From assembly GCA_903906315.1 (NCBI GenBank), contig CAIVJW010000268.1, forward strand, positions 1-41,072: 41,072 bases of DNA, given 5' to 3'. This DNA is from an uncultured delta proteobacterium (GTDB lineage: Bacteria > Myxococcota_A > Polyangia > Polyangiales > Polyangiaceae). This document shows positions 23,997 through 34,386 of the stretch, piece by piece. Position numbers and translations under genes: made by a program. The notes beneath the pieces were generated by a model. It did not search any database and was not told where the DNA came from. It was given only the letters and a program-made list of their open reading frames with translations. Positions within the stretch are counted from its first letter, which is position 1. Each line of letters begins with the position of its first letter.

Positions 23997-25938
23997 TCAG
24001 CGGGCGCGGAGGGCCTCGCGAAACGCGACGAGGTGCGCCGCGTCGGCGAGCGCGGAGTGCTGCGCCACCGTCGCGCCGATCGGGTCCTTCGGCAGGAGGC
24101 CGCCGATGCGCTCGAGGAACGCCTGCGCGGCCTCGCCCTCGCCGAGGACGTCGAGCACGGTCGCGTGGGCGCGGAGGGTGTCGGCGACGACCGCCGCCGT
24201 GGACGCGTCGGGCGCCGGCGAGTCGGCGAGCGCGCGGAGCAGGCGCGCGAGCGGGACCGTGGCGGCGCCGAGCGCGAGCTTGCGGTCCGAGGGCCCGAGC
24301 GGCTGCGGGGCGTACTGGAGCCACAGGCCGCCGACGGCCAGGTGGGTGACGAGGCGCTTGGACCAGGCGCGGTCGAGCTCGACGTGCAGCGGGCGCGAGT
24401 CCGCGGCCTTCGACAGGGCGAACTCGGTCGGCGCGCCGGTGAGGGCGAAGTCGCGCAGCAGGGGCTCGAAGCCGCGGTCGGCCGCGAGCAGGTCGGCGGC
24501 GACGCGGCCGCGCGACAGGAGGGCCACGGGGATCGCGACCACGTCGGGGCGCTCGCCGCGGGTCAGGCGCGCGGCCCACAGGCGCCAGGTGGCCGCGGGC
24601 GACCGCACGAGGATGGCCGCCTGCGGCTCGAGCGCGCCGAGGGCCGCGTCGGCCCACGCCTCGGCGCCGAACTGAGCGCTGCGGTCGGCGACGAAGGCCG
24701 CGTCCTCGGACGCGAGCGCGACGAGGGTCAGGTGGAAGACGACGACGAGCACGGCCCCGCTGCGCGCCATGGGCAGGCGCGCGGCGAGCAGCGTGGTCAC
24801 GACGCGATGGACGCCCGCGGCGCTGACCATGCCGATCGCCGCGACCGCGAGCGATCGCAGCGAGGTGAGGGGGTCGGCCGCGAGGACGCCGGCGAGGCGC
24901 GCGGGCAGGAGCGTGTCGAGGACGACGAGCACGCCGAGCGCGGCGGCGAGAGCGCGGGTCGGGCGCGCGAGCAGCGCGAAGCCCAGGCCGAAGGCGGCGA
25001 TCGCGAGCGACACGACGCCGACCTCCGCGATCCAGGCGACGAGCGCGGTCGTGCGCGGGCCGGCGACGTCGAGGGCCGAGAGGCTCGCGCTCGACAGGGC
25101 GCGGCCGAGGTCGACGAACGCGCGCGGCGCGAACGGGCGGATCGCGAGCGGCGTGGCGAGGATGGCGGTGGTCGCGATGCCTGCGCCCGCCGTCCAGCCG
25201 ATCACGCGGTCCGGCGGCATCGGCGCGCGCGGCGTCGTCGGGACGCGCGCGCCCGGGATGCGCAGGAGGATGGCGAGGGCGCCGATCGGCAGGCGATCGG
25301 CCGTGAAGAGCGCAGCGAGCGCGGCGACGAGGGCGAGCGCCGCGGGGGGGCTCTCGGCCAGGGTCGCGCCGACGAGCGCGCCGAGCGCGATGACGCCGCG
25401 CGCGGGGTTCGGGGAGGCCTTCACGCGCGCGGGGTCGACGGCCGCGAGGCCGAGCGCGAGGGCGGAGAGCGCGAGGGCGGTCGCGATCATCGCGCCGCCG
25501 CCGACGGTGGCCTCGCGCTGCCAGGTGGGCGAGAGGGCCGCGGTCAGGGGTGGCGATGGCCGCGAGCGCGGCGCGGAGCGCGGGCGACGCGGGCGCGGCG
25601 GCCGCGAGCAGGCGCACGGTCAGGCCGTAGAGGACGCGGGCGGCGACCGCGAGCGCGAGCGCCGACCCGAGCGCGGCGCGGAAGGCGAGCGAGCCGAGCG
25701 GCAGGAGCCCGACGGCCTGCGTGACCACCGTCGAGACGGCGCCGCCCCAGCCGACCGCGACGAGGCCGACGTCGCGCACCGCGGACACGTCGTCACGCCA
25801 CTGGCCGCTCGACGCCGCGCGCGAGAGCGCGAGCGCGAAGGGCAGCGCGGTCGCGATCAGCCCGAGCGCGCCCTCCGTCCACGTGGACGCGCCCGGCGCG
25901 GGCGGGGTCACGGGCGGCGCGGGAGCCTTCGCGGGCAT
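23997..25938 (-). pseudogene. DUF2723-like multispanning membrane protein with a single frameshift
   Basis: The N-terminal part (from ATG 25938, about 130 codons) reads WRDDVSAVRDVGLVAVGWGG and LLPLGSLAFRAALGSALALA, a pattern typical of DUF2723/protein-mannosyltransferase-like proteins. The reading is lost near 25550, but coding continues in the next frame as LTAALSPTWQREATVGGGAM through many membrane helices. It then has a soluble C-terminal helical region, ending at TGA 23997. Removing one base from the GGGG run (25547-25550, plus strand) restores one frame of about 646 residues. If real, the shift inactivates the gene; if an assembly error, the gene is intact. A shorter product from the ATG at 25490 would lack the conserved N-terminus. 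Confidence 0.75.
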
Positions 25939-26002
25939 CGGGCGGAGGGGTGCCAGATCCGGGCGGAAGATGGCAAGTTTCGAGCGGGATGGCCGTCGGT
26001 GC

Positions 26003-26008
26003 TATAGG
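26003..26008 (+). promoter_or_regulatory. -10 box TATAGG for aspS
   Basis: TATAGG lies about 33 bases before the aspS start. With a short leader this leaves room for the GGAGG ribosome-binding site at 26032-26036. It is one of the few promoters here with a conventional leader. Confidence 0.45.
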
Positions 26009-26041
26009 GGACGCCCTTCCCCACCGACCCCGGAGGCCCGC

Positions 26042-27950
<1,909 letters not shown>

Positions 27951-27961
<11 letters not shown>

Positions 27962-28478
27962 CCCCCCGATCGCCCGCGAAGACCGCGCCGGCGACCGGTC
28001 TCCCTCCGCCCTCCCCTCCCCTCGGTCCTCGGGGGGCAGGGCTCGAGGCCGGGGGGCGTGGGCCGCGGTCGCTGCGATCGCGATGGTGGCCATCGGAGCG
28101 TGCGCCGCGCGGATCGTGCACACGTTCGGGGCCGAGCGGTGGGACCCGGCGCGCAACTGCCTGGAGAAGGGCTCGGCCGTCGACGTGGTCGAGGGCAAGG
28201 ACCCGGGCAGCTGCGCGGCGACGCGATGCTGGGAGTCGCGCGACGGCGAGATCTGGGTGACGACGACGGCCTGCGACGCGCCGCCCGACTACCGCGAGGG
28301 CACGGGCGATCCGGCCGGGTCCGCCTGCGCGGGGGCGATCGCGGCCCGGGCGCGCGACGCGACCTGCCCGACCGACGGGAGCGCGCTGCCGGCGTTCGAC
28401 GCGGGCGCGGGCGACGCCGGCGCGCACGCCGACGCGGGCGCGAGCGACGCCGGCGGCAGCGCCCCCCCCGGACCGTAG
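27951..28478 (+). CDS. Membrane-anchored hypothetical protein with DAG-rich tail
   Basis: A 175-residue protein from GTG 27951, overlapping the aspS end by 11 bases. A Pro/Arg-rich cytoplasmic segment (1-35) precedes one hydrophobic segment (WAAVAAIAMVAIGACAA). An exported Cys-containing domain follows (ARNCLEKGSAVDVVEGKD, CAATRCWESRDGEIWVTT, ACDAPPDYREGTGD), then a DAGAGDAGAHADAG tail. The start could instead be at a downstream GTG or ATG that keeps the hydrophobic segment as a signal anchor. Function unknown. It is probably cotranscribed with aspS. Confidence 0.68.
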
Positions 28479-28539
28479 TGAGCCGCCAGGACGACCCCGC
28501 CCCGAAAAAGCCCTCCTTCCGGAGCCCGGTGCTTGGCTC

Positions 28540-28545
28540 TACACT
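28540..28545 (+). promoter_or_regulatory. -10-like box TACACT before the chemosensory operon
   Basis: TACACT is preceded by GC-rich DNA and lies 57 bases before ATG 28603. It is the best candidate promoter for the four-gene operon, with GGAGGGAG (28585-28592) as a possible ribosome-binding site. Confidence 0.4.
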
Positions 28546-28602
28546 CCGTCACCCTGCCGACCCGTCCCCTCGGGCTGGCCGCGGAGGGAGCCTCTCGCCT
28601 CG

Positions 28603-30009
28603 ATGCCCGATCCCGCCCGCATCCTGGTCGTCGACGACAGCGCCACCATCCTCAAGGTGGTCAGCGCGATCCTGTCGCGCCACGGCTTCGATCCGACCAC
28701 CGCGCGCGACGGCGTCGTGGGCATCGAGCTCGTGAGGAGCGAGCCGAGGTTCGACCTCGTGCTGCTCGACTTCGTGATGCCGCGCATGAACGGCTACCAG
28801 TTCTGTCGCGAGCTGCGCTCGAGCCCCGAGCACCGGCACCTGCCCGTCGTGCTGATGAGCGCGAAGGGCGACAAGATCCGGGGCCAGTTCGTGCAGCAGA
28901 CGGGCGCGGTCGACGCCATCACGAAGCCGTTCGACGCGCGCGCGCTCGTGGCCGTCGTCCAGGGCGCGCTCGCGAAGGCCACCGAGGGGCGCGCGCGGCC
29001 GATCCCCGAGGGCGGCGCGATGCCCGACGAGGAGGCCGTCGGACTGATGCTCTCGATGCGCTCGTCGGAGCTCGCGTCCGCGCCGAGCAACCGGGCGAGG
29101 GTCGCGATCCAGGTGGCCCAGCAGGTCGCCTCCGCGGTGGTGCCGGCGATCACGATGCTGCCGAGCGCGGAGCGCGGCAGCGAGGCCGCCCTGCTCGCCG
29201 CGGTGGCGCGCGCGGTGACGCCCGAGGTGCTGCTCGCGCTCGGCGAGACGCTGCGCGAGATCGACGAGGCCAGCGACGCGGACGGCGCCAAGATCGTCAT
29301 GTCCGGCGACATCGCGGCCATCCCTCTCGCCGAGATCCTGCAGGTCTTGCAGATGCAGCGGCAGACGGGGGTGCTGCGCGTGACGACGCCGCGCGCGGGC
29401 ATGACGATCTGGATCCGCCTGGGGCTCGTCGATCTCGTGCAGTCGCACAACGTGCGCGACGAGTCGCGCCTCGGTCGGTACTTCGTGGAGCGCGGCCTCG
29501 CGACCCGCGAGCAGATCGACGCGACCCAGCGGGCGCAGCCGGCCAGCGGCAGGCTGCTCGGCGAGGCGCTGCTGCGCGCCGGCCTCGTGATGCGGGCCGA
29601 TGTCGACCTGGCGCTGAAGCGTCAGTCGAGCGAGCTCGTCTACGAGATGCTCCGCTGGCCCACGGGCCGGTTCACCTTCACGCTCGAGCCCTTCCGTCCC
29701 GAGGTGGAGAGCGCGCAGCTCGGCCTCGGCATCTCGGCGCTGGTGCTCGAGGGCTTCCGGCGCGTCGACGAGTGGCGGCTGATGGAGGGGGTCATCGACT
29801 TCGACCAGGTCGTGGTCGTCGACTCGATGGCGCTCGGGTCCGTGGGCGCGGACCGGCTCACGCGCACCGAGCGGCTCGTGCTCGACGCGGTCGACGGCAC
29901 GCGCACGGTGAGCGAGGTCGTCGAGGGCAGCCTGGTCAGCTCGTTCGACGCGCTCAAGGTCATCTACCAGTTTCTCCAGTCACGGGTCCTGCGCACGCGG
30001 GCGGGCTGA
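28603..30009 (+). CDS. Response regulator with REC and DUF4388 (PATAN-like) domains
   Basis: A 468-residue protein. The REC domain (1-125) has the acidic pair D11/D12, phosphoacceptor D56 (LVLLDFVMP), S86 and K108 (ITKPFD), so it should accept phosphate. After a helical linker (about 130-225) comes a DUF4388 domain (about 228-400), starting MSGDIAAIPLAEILQVLQMQ and QTGVLRVTTPRAGMTIWIRL, followed by a winged-helix-like C-terminus (TRTERLVLDAVDGTRTVSEV). DUF4388/PATAN domains mediate protein contacts in PatA-like regulators and gliding or polarity pathways. The stop is 2 bases from the CheW-like start; as the first gene with CheA downstream, it is the likely output regulator. Confidence 0.92.
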   Translation: MPDPARILVVDDSATILKVVSAILSRHGFDPTTARDGVVGIELVRSEPRFDLVLLDFVMPRMNGYQFCRELRSSPEHRHLPVVLMSAKGDKIRGQFVQQTGAVDAITKPFDARALVAVVQGALAKATEGRARPIPEGGAMPDEEAVGLMLSMRSSELASAPSNRARVAIQVAQQVASAVVPAITMLPSAERGSEAALLAAVARAVTPEVLLALGETLREIDEASDADGAKIVMSGDIAAIPLAEILQVLQMQRQTGVLRVTTPRAGMTIWIRLGLVDLVQSHNVRDESRLGRYFVERGLATREQIDATQRAQPASGRLLGEALLRAGLVMRADVDLALKRQSSELVYEMLRWPTGRFTFTLEPFRPEVESAQLGLGISALVLEGFRRVDEWRLMEGVIDFDQVVVVDSMALGSVGADRLTRTERLVLDAVDGTRTVSEVVEGSLVSSFDALKVIYQFLQSRVLRTRAG

Positions 30010-30011
30010 TC

Positions 30012-30488
30012 GTGGCGCTGCGCGGCGGCCTGCTCTATCGGACGACGGGCCGCGTCGGCGAAGGCGACGACGCGCTGCGCTTCGTGCCCGACGACGTGGT
30101 GGTTCGCGTGACCATGCTCGTCGCGCTGACGCCGGTCGCCGGGATGCGCGGGCCCGCGGCGGGGATCGCGCTCGCGGACGGGGAGGTCGTGACGGTGCTG
30201 CGGCTCGGCGAGGGGCACGCGGAGCCGCCGTGCGACGAGGACGGCTGGCCGACGCCGGGGGCCGATCAGGCGGTGCTCTGCGATCTGGGAGGCGAGCGCG
30301 TGGCGCTCACGGGAGGGACGGTGGTGGCGACAGGCTGGTTCGAGGCGGCGGAAGCGGGCGACGACGGCGTGACGTTCCGCGGGCGGCGGGCGGCGACGCT
30401 CGACGTGCGCGGGCTGTACTCGCGCGCGGAGGCGGCGATCTGGGCCGCGCGCGCCACGGCCTCGCGCCGCGGCGGGGAGCTCGCGTGA
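30012..30488 (+). CDS. CheW-like coupling protein
   Basis: A 158-residue protein from GTG 30012, two bases after the upstream stop. The CheW fold is divergent: VVVRVTMLVALTPVAGMRG, then PAAGIALADGEVVTVLRLG aligns with the CheW core GIxxxRGxxxPVxDL. The late segments VLCDLGGERVALTGGTVVA and RRAATLDVRGLYSRAEAA match the C-terminal half. It would link the MCP-like protein to CheA. The position between a response regulator and MCP/CheA genes, with a 4-base overlap to the MCP-like gene, supports the call more strongly than sequence alone. Confidence 0.78.
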   Translation: MALRGGLLYRTTGRVGEGDDALRFVPDDVVVRVTMLVALTPVAGMRGPAAGIALADGEVVTVLRLGEGHAEPPCDEDGWPTPGADQAVLCDLGGERVALTGGTVVATGWFEAAEAGDDGVTFRGRRAATLDVRGLYSRAEAAIWAARATASRRGGELA

Positions 30489-31294
30489 GCGCACCGCGGC
30501 GCGGGCGCCTGCTCGACCTGCTGCGGCGCGCGAGCGGCGGCGGCGACGATCCGGACAGGCCGGCGCGCGCGACGCTCGACGACGCGGGCCTGTGGAGCGC
30601 GCACGAGCTGGCGACGCGGTCGCTCGACGAGTCGGGGGCGCTCGCCGAGCGCGTCGCGGCGGCGGTGGCGCGGCAGCGCGGGACGGTGGACGCGGCCGGC
30701 GAGCGCGCGAACCTCGTCGCGGCGCGGGCCGAGGGCATCCAGGCCTCGAGCGCGCGCGTCAGCGAGACGTTCGAGCGGCTCGGCGTCGTGGCGCTGAACG
30801 CAGGCCTCGAGGGCGCGCGCGTCGCGGAGCCCGCGGGCCGCGCGCTCATGCTCGTTTCCGACGAGATCCGCGCAAACGTGGCGCGCGGGGCGGAGGCCGC
30901 GCGCGAGCTGTCCGCGGTCGCGCGCGAGGTGGCCGACGAGTCCGTCGAGCTGCGGCGCCAGATCGAGCGATCGCGCGGCGACGTCGGCGAGGTCGGCGAG
31001 GAGGCGGCAAAGCTGCGCGCGTCGGCGCAGCAGGCGGCGCGCGCGCTCGAAGACCTCGGCCAGCGGCTGCGCAAGGCGACGGGCGTCGATCCGGAGCTCG
31101 CGCGCGCGGTCGCGCAGGCGGCCGAGCACGCGCGCGGGCTGATGGGCGCGCTCTCGACGCTCGCGACCGCGCCGCACGCCCGCACGGTCGTCGACGCGCT
31201 GCGGCCGCTGACCGGGCCGCTGTCGAAGCTGCTCGAGGAGCTCGGCTCGACCGACGGCACGCCGACGCGGCGCGATCGCGGCGAGTCGGGCTGA
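30485..31294 (+). CDS. Soluble MCP-like signalling protein without sensory domain
   Basis: A 269-residue, almost entirely helical protein from GTG 30485 (GTGA overlap with the CheW-like gene). Residues about 97-130 read RLGVVALNAGLEGARVAEPA then GRALMLVSDEIRA, which aligns with the hairpin tip of chemoreceptors (LLALNAAIEAARAGE...GFAVVADEVR). Flanking helices form a coiled coil over about 35-250. There is no membrane segment, no PAS, HAMP or ligand domain and no obvious methylation pentapeptide. With no CheR/CheB nearby, adaptation by methylation is doubtful. It must receive input from another protein or work as a cytoplasmic scaffold for CheA. Confidence 0.85.
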   Translation: MSAPRRGRLLDLLRRASGGGDDPDRPARATLDDAGLWSAHELATRSLDESGALAERVAAAVARQRGTVDAAGERANLVAARAEGIQASSARVSETFERLGVVALNAGLEGARVAEPAGRALMLVSDEIRANVARGAEAARELSAVAREVADESVELRRQIERSRGDVGEVGEEAAKLRASAQQAARALEDLGQRLRKATGVDPELARAVAQAAEHARGLMGALSTLATAPHARTVVDALRPLTGPLSKLLEELGSTDGTPTRRDRGESG

Positions 31295-31306
31295 TCGCGG
31301 GGCGTC

Positions 31307-33337
31307 ATGGACGGGGAGGTCGCGGCGCTGCTCCTCATCGAGCTCGATCGGCACCTCCGCGCGCTCGAGCCCGGCCGCGATCCCGAAGACCAGCGCAGGG
31401 CCGCGCACGCGATCCGCGGATCGACGGGCATGGCCGGCCTCACCGCGCTCTCGGAGGCGCTCGGCCGGTTCGAGCGGCGCCTCGGCGCCGGCGACGACAC
31501 GGCGGCGGCCGAGGCGCGCGAGCTCGTGATCGCCGCGCGCGCCGCGCTCGCCGCCGGCGAGGAGTTCGAGCTGCCCGCGTGGCCGACGCCGCCGCCGGGC
31601 CTCGTCGCGCCGCGCCTCGAGGCGTCGACCTCGCAGCTCTACGCGGCCGAGATGCACGATCGCCTGGCGCACCTCGACGCCGTCCTCGCGTCGACGGGCG
31701 GGGATCGCGAGGGCGCCGCCGAGGCCCTGCGGCACGTGCACACGATGAAGGGCGCGGCGCTCGCGCTCGGCGACGAGGCGACGGCGTGGTTCTGCCACGG
31801 CCTCGAGGAGCGCCTCCGCCACGCCGACCGGGGCCCCGAGCAGGCCCGCGACGCGATCGAGGAGCTCGCCCGATCGCGCGGCGTCCTCGCGGAGCTACTC
31901 GTAGCGCCCGGCGAAGCGCTCGACGCGCTGCGACGCAAGGCCGCGCCGCCGCCCTCCTCGCCCGCCTCGCCGGGGGCGCCGGCCGCCGCGCCGCCCCCCC
32001 GCCGGGCGCCCCTGGACCCCGCCGACGCGACGGGGCCGCGCGCTCACGACGACGCCTCGCTGCGCGTCCCGACGGCGACGCTCGACCGCCTGTTCGAGCG
32101 CGTGCGGCAGATGAGCGAGTCGCGCACGCACGTCACGGAGGGGGCCTCCGAGGTGCAGCACGAGGCCGCGCAGGCGCGGACGCTGCGCCGAACGCTCCTC
32201 GAGGCGCTGCGGCTCATCGGGCCGCCGCGGCCGTGGGGGGCGCCGGTGGTCGCGCTCGCCGCGATCGAGCGGAGCGCGCGCGAGCTCGGGCGGCTCGGCG
32301 ACCGGCTCGAGGGCCACGGGACCGCGCTCAAGGACGCGGCCGAGCGCGTGCGGTCCGAGGCCGCGGCCGCCGACGGCGAGCTCGCGCAGGTCCGCACGAC
32401 GACGGCGGCGTGGCTCTTCGATCGGATCGCGGGCGCGCTGGCCGCGCAGGCGCGCCGCGAGGGGCGCGAGGTGCGCATCGCGTGCCTCGGCGGCGAGACG
32501 CCGATCGAGCGGCGCGTCGCCGAGGCGCTGCTCGACCCGGTGCTGCAGCTCGCCCACAACGCGGTCGCGCACGGCATCGAGCCCGCCGCCGAGCGCGCGG
32601 CCCGCGGCAAGACCCGCGTGGGCACGGTGCGGCTGCGCGCCGACCCGCGCGGAGGCGGCCTGCGCCTGCACGTCGAGGACGACGGCGCCGGCGTCGATCT
32701 GGCCGACCTCCGCAGCCGAGCGGTCGCGCGCGGCGCGATCACGCCCGAGGCCGCGCGCGGCGCCGACGACGAGACGCTGCTCGGCCTGCTCTTCGCGCCC
32801 GGTTTCACCACGCGCGACAGCGCGGATCTGCTGTCCGGGCGCGGCGTCGGCCTCGACCTCGCGCTGGCCGCCGTGCGCCGCCTCGGTGGCACCATTCGCC
32901 TCGCGAGCCGACCCGGGCGCGGCCTCACCGCCACGCTCGACGTGCCCCTCGAGGGCGGCCTCACGAAGGTCCTCTGGGTCACGGCCGCGCGGAGCCTGCT
33001 CGCGCTGCCCGTGCTGCACATCGCGCGCGTGCACCTGCGCGCGGACCGGACCGACGAGGTCGTCGAGCTCGGCGCGCTCCTCGGCGCGGCGCCGTGGGAC
33101 CCGCCCGCGCCGACCGCGGTCGCCATCGAGCTCGACCTCCGCGACGACGCCGCGGGCGGCCCGCAGGCGCTGCTCGGGGTCGAGGCGGTCGGCGCCGTCG
33201 AGGAGGTCACGCTCCGCGGCGTGTCCTCGCTCGTGATGGCGGCCGGCCCCTACGTCGCGGCGATCGTGCGCGGGGACGCACTGCGCCTGTGCCTGGACGC
33301 GGCGGCGCTCGGAAAGGCGCTGCGTCCCGGCGCCTGA
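31307..33337 (+). CDS. cheA: CheA-type histidine kinase with two HPt domains
   Basis: A 676-residue protein. HPt1 covers residues 1-85 with AAHAIRGSTG (H34). HPt2 covers about 108-205 with HVHTMKGAA (H145), the usual CheA phosphorylation motif. A Pro/Ala linker precedes a dimerisation-like helical region (about 255-360). The kinase domain has an N-box (LLDPVLQLAHNAVAHGIEP, near 407), G1 VEDDGAGVD, F-box LFAPGFTT and G2 GRGVGLDLAL (near 510). The C-terminal CheW-like domain (about 545-676) binds the coupling protein. There is no P2 domain of the usual kind and no attached receiver. It is the last gene of a four-gene operon. Confidence 0.92.
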   Translation: MDGEVAALLLIELDRHLRALEPGRDPEDQRRAAHAIRGSTGMAGLTALSEALGRFERRLGAGDDTAAAEARELVIAARAALAAGEEFELPAWPTPPPGLVAPRLEASTSQLYAAEMHDRLAHLDAVLASTGGDREGAAEALRHVHTMKGAALALGDEATAWFCHGLEERLRHADRGPEQARDAIEELARSRGVLAELLVAPGEALDALRRKAAPPPSSPASPGAPAAAPPPRRAPLDPADATGPRAHDDASLRVPTATLDRLFERVRQMSESRTHVTEGASEVQHEAAQARTLRRTLLEALRLIGPPRPWGAPVVALAAIERSARELGRLGDRLEGHGTALKDAAERVRSEAAAADGELAQVRTTTAAWLFDRIAGALAAQARREGREVRIACLGGETPIERRVAEALLDPVLQLAHNAVAHGIEPAAERAARGKTRVGTVRLRADPRGGGLRLHVEDDGAGVDLADLRSRAVARGAITPEAARGADDETLLGLLFAPGFTTRDSADLLSGRGVGLDLALAAVRRLGGTIRLASRPGRGLTATLDVPLEGGLTKVLWVTAARSLLALPVLHIARVHLRADRTDEVVELGALLGAAPWDPPAPTAVAIELDLRDDAAGGPQALLGVEAVGAVEEVTLRGVSSLVMAAGPYVAAIVRGDALRLCLDAAALGKALRPGA

Positions 33338-33406
33338 TACGGCCCGAGCCGCTGGAGTGCCCGGGGGCGCGTCGCCGACTTCACCCGAAACGGGGGGCGA
33401 TCTCTG

Positions 33407-33493
33407 CGGAGAGGGCGGGATTCGAACCCGCGGATCAGTTTCCCGATCGCACGCTTAGCAAGCGTGTGCCTTGAGCCACTCGGCCACCTCTCC
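33407..33493 (-). tRNA. tRNA-Ser (anticodon GCU)
   Basis: An 87-base type II tRNA on the minus strand. The acceptor stem GGAGAGG (33493-33487) pairs with CCTCTCC (33414-33408), and the discriminator is G. The D-arm begins TGGCCGAGTGG. The anticodon stem-loop is CACGC TTGCTAA GCGTG with anticodon GCT at 33459-33457, the variable arm is long, and the T-arm is GCGGG TTCGAAT CCCGC. CCA is not encoded. It lies between two convergent signalling operons. Confidence 0.97.
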
Positions 33494-33792
33494 AAAGGTG
33501 TCCCGGGAGCGGATCAGGGCCCCGCGGGATGGGCTGTAATGTCAATGTCGCCACCGGCTCGCACCGTCGACGGGCGCGTACAGTACAAGAAAGCGCGCTC
33601 AGGACAAGGGTTTCTGCGCGGGATCCGAGGAGCCCCTCGCCGGCGCTCGACGGAGGGGCGGGAGGCGGGAGGCGATCCGCCGCGAAGCCCCTGCTTTCCC
33701 CGGACAAACCGGGGGGTAAGCGTTCACGGGCGCCGCGAGGCGGACCGAGGAGGGCGCCAAGCGAACGGGCGCTCGCCTCGCGGGGCCGCCCT

Positions 33793-34386
33793 TCACTCCC
33801 GCGGCGCCGCGGCCGCGAACGCCCGCTCGACCGCGAGGCGCTCGTCGCGCGCGAACGGAGCCTTCGCGACGATGCCGACCGTGAGCTGCAGGGCGTCCTC
33901 GCCCTCGCCGACCACGACGCGCAACCCGCTCAGCCAGCCGGTGGCGAGCTCGACGGCGAGCGCGCGCGAGGTGCCATCGGGCGTGTCGACGGCCATCTGC
34001 GCGGCGTGCTGGAGCGCGACCATCAGGCGCGCACCGACGCCCTGGACCGCGTCCGGCGTCATCCGGCCGCGGTTCGCGACGACGAGGCCGTACGCGTCCA
34101 TGACGAACGCGGCCTCGGCGTCGAACGCGACGAGGCACCACTCGAGGAGCTGCTCCCAGCAGAGCGACCCCTGATCGATCGAGACGATCGGCGGGTCGGG
34201 GAGCCGCCGGACCGGGGCGGGCGCGTCGACCGTCGGCGCCGCGCGGTGCGCCGGGAAGCGCACGTAAGCCAGGGGAGCGGGCCCGACCGGCGCCGGCTTC
34301 GCGGCCCGACCGTCGACGACGAGCCGGCGAGACAGCTCGCGGGCCAGGGTGAGATCAGACGAGCTGCCGCTCCGGACGTCCGACAT
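33793..34386 (-). CDS. Roadblock/LC7-like protein
   Basis: A 197-residue protein from ATG 34386, preceded by GGAAGGGAG. Residues 1-75 are Pro/Ala-rich and unstructured. The C-terminal domain (about 85-197) reads WEQLLEWCLVAFDAEAAFVM, DAYGLVVANRGRMTPDAVQ and GARLMVALQHAAQMAVDT. This looks like a divergent roadblock/LC7 fold (VxxDxxGLVVAxxG), the fold of MglB and other small-GTPase regulators. It overlaps the end of the parA-like gene by 32 bases and is the last gene of the minus-strand operon. An upstream TTG at 34407 is a less likely start. Confidence 0.72.
   Translation of the reverse strand: MSDVRSGSSSDLTLARELSRRLVVDGRAAKPAPVGPAPLAYVRFPAHRAAPTVDAPAPVRRLPDPPIVSIDQGSLCWEQLLEWCLVAFDAEAAFVMDAYGLVVANRGRMTPDAVQGVGARLMVALQHAAQMAVDTPDGTSRALAVELATGWLSGLRVVVGEGEDALQLTVGIVAKAPFARDERLAVERAFAAAAPRE

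Noticed and set aside
33540-33545. Perfect TTGACA (minus) as tRNA-Ser -35 element
   Set aside because: No acceptable -10 hexamer lies 16-19 bases downstream; the region is GC-rich, so the promoter remains unproven.
33407-33792. tRNA-Ser as an integration site for a mobile element
   Set aside because: No integrase, no repeated tRNA 3' end and no foreign-looking genes are adjacent; flanking genes have native codon use.
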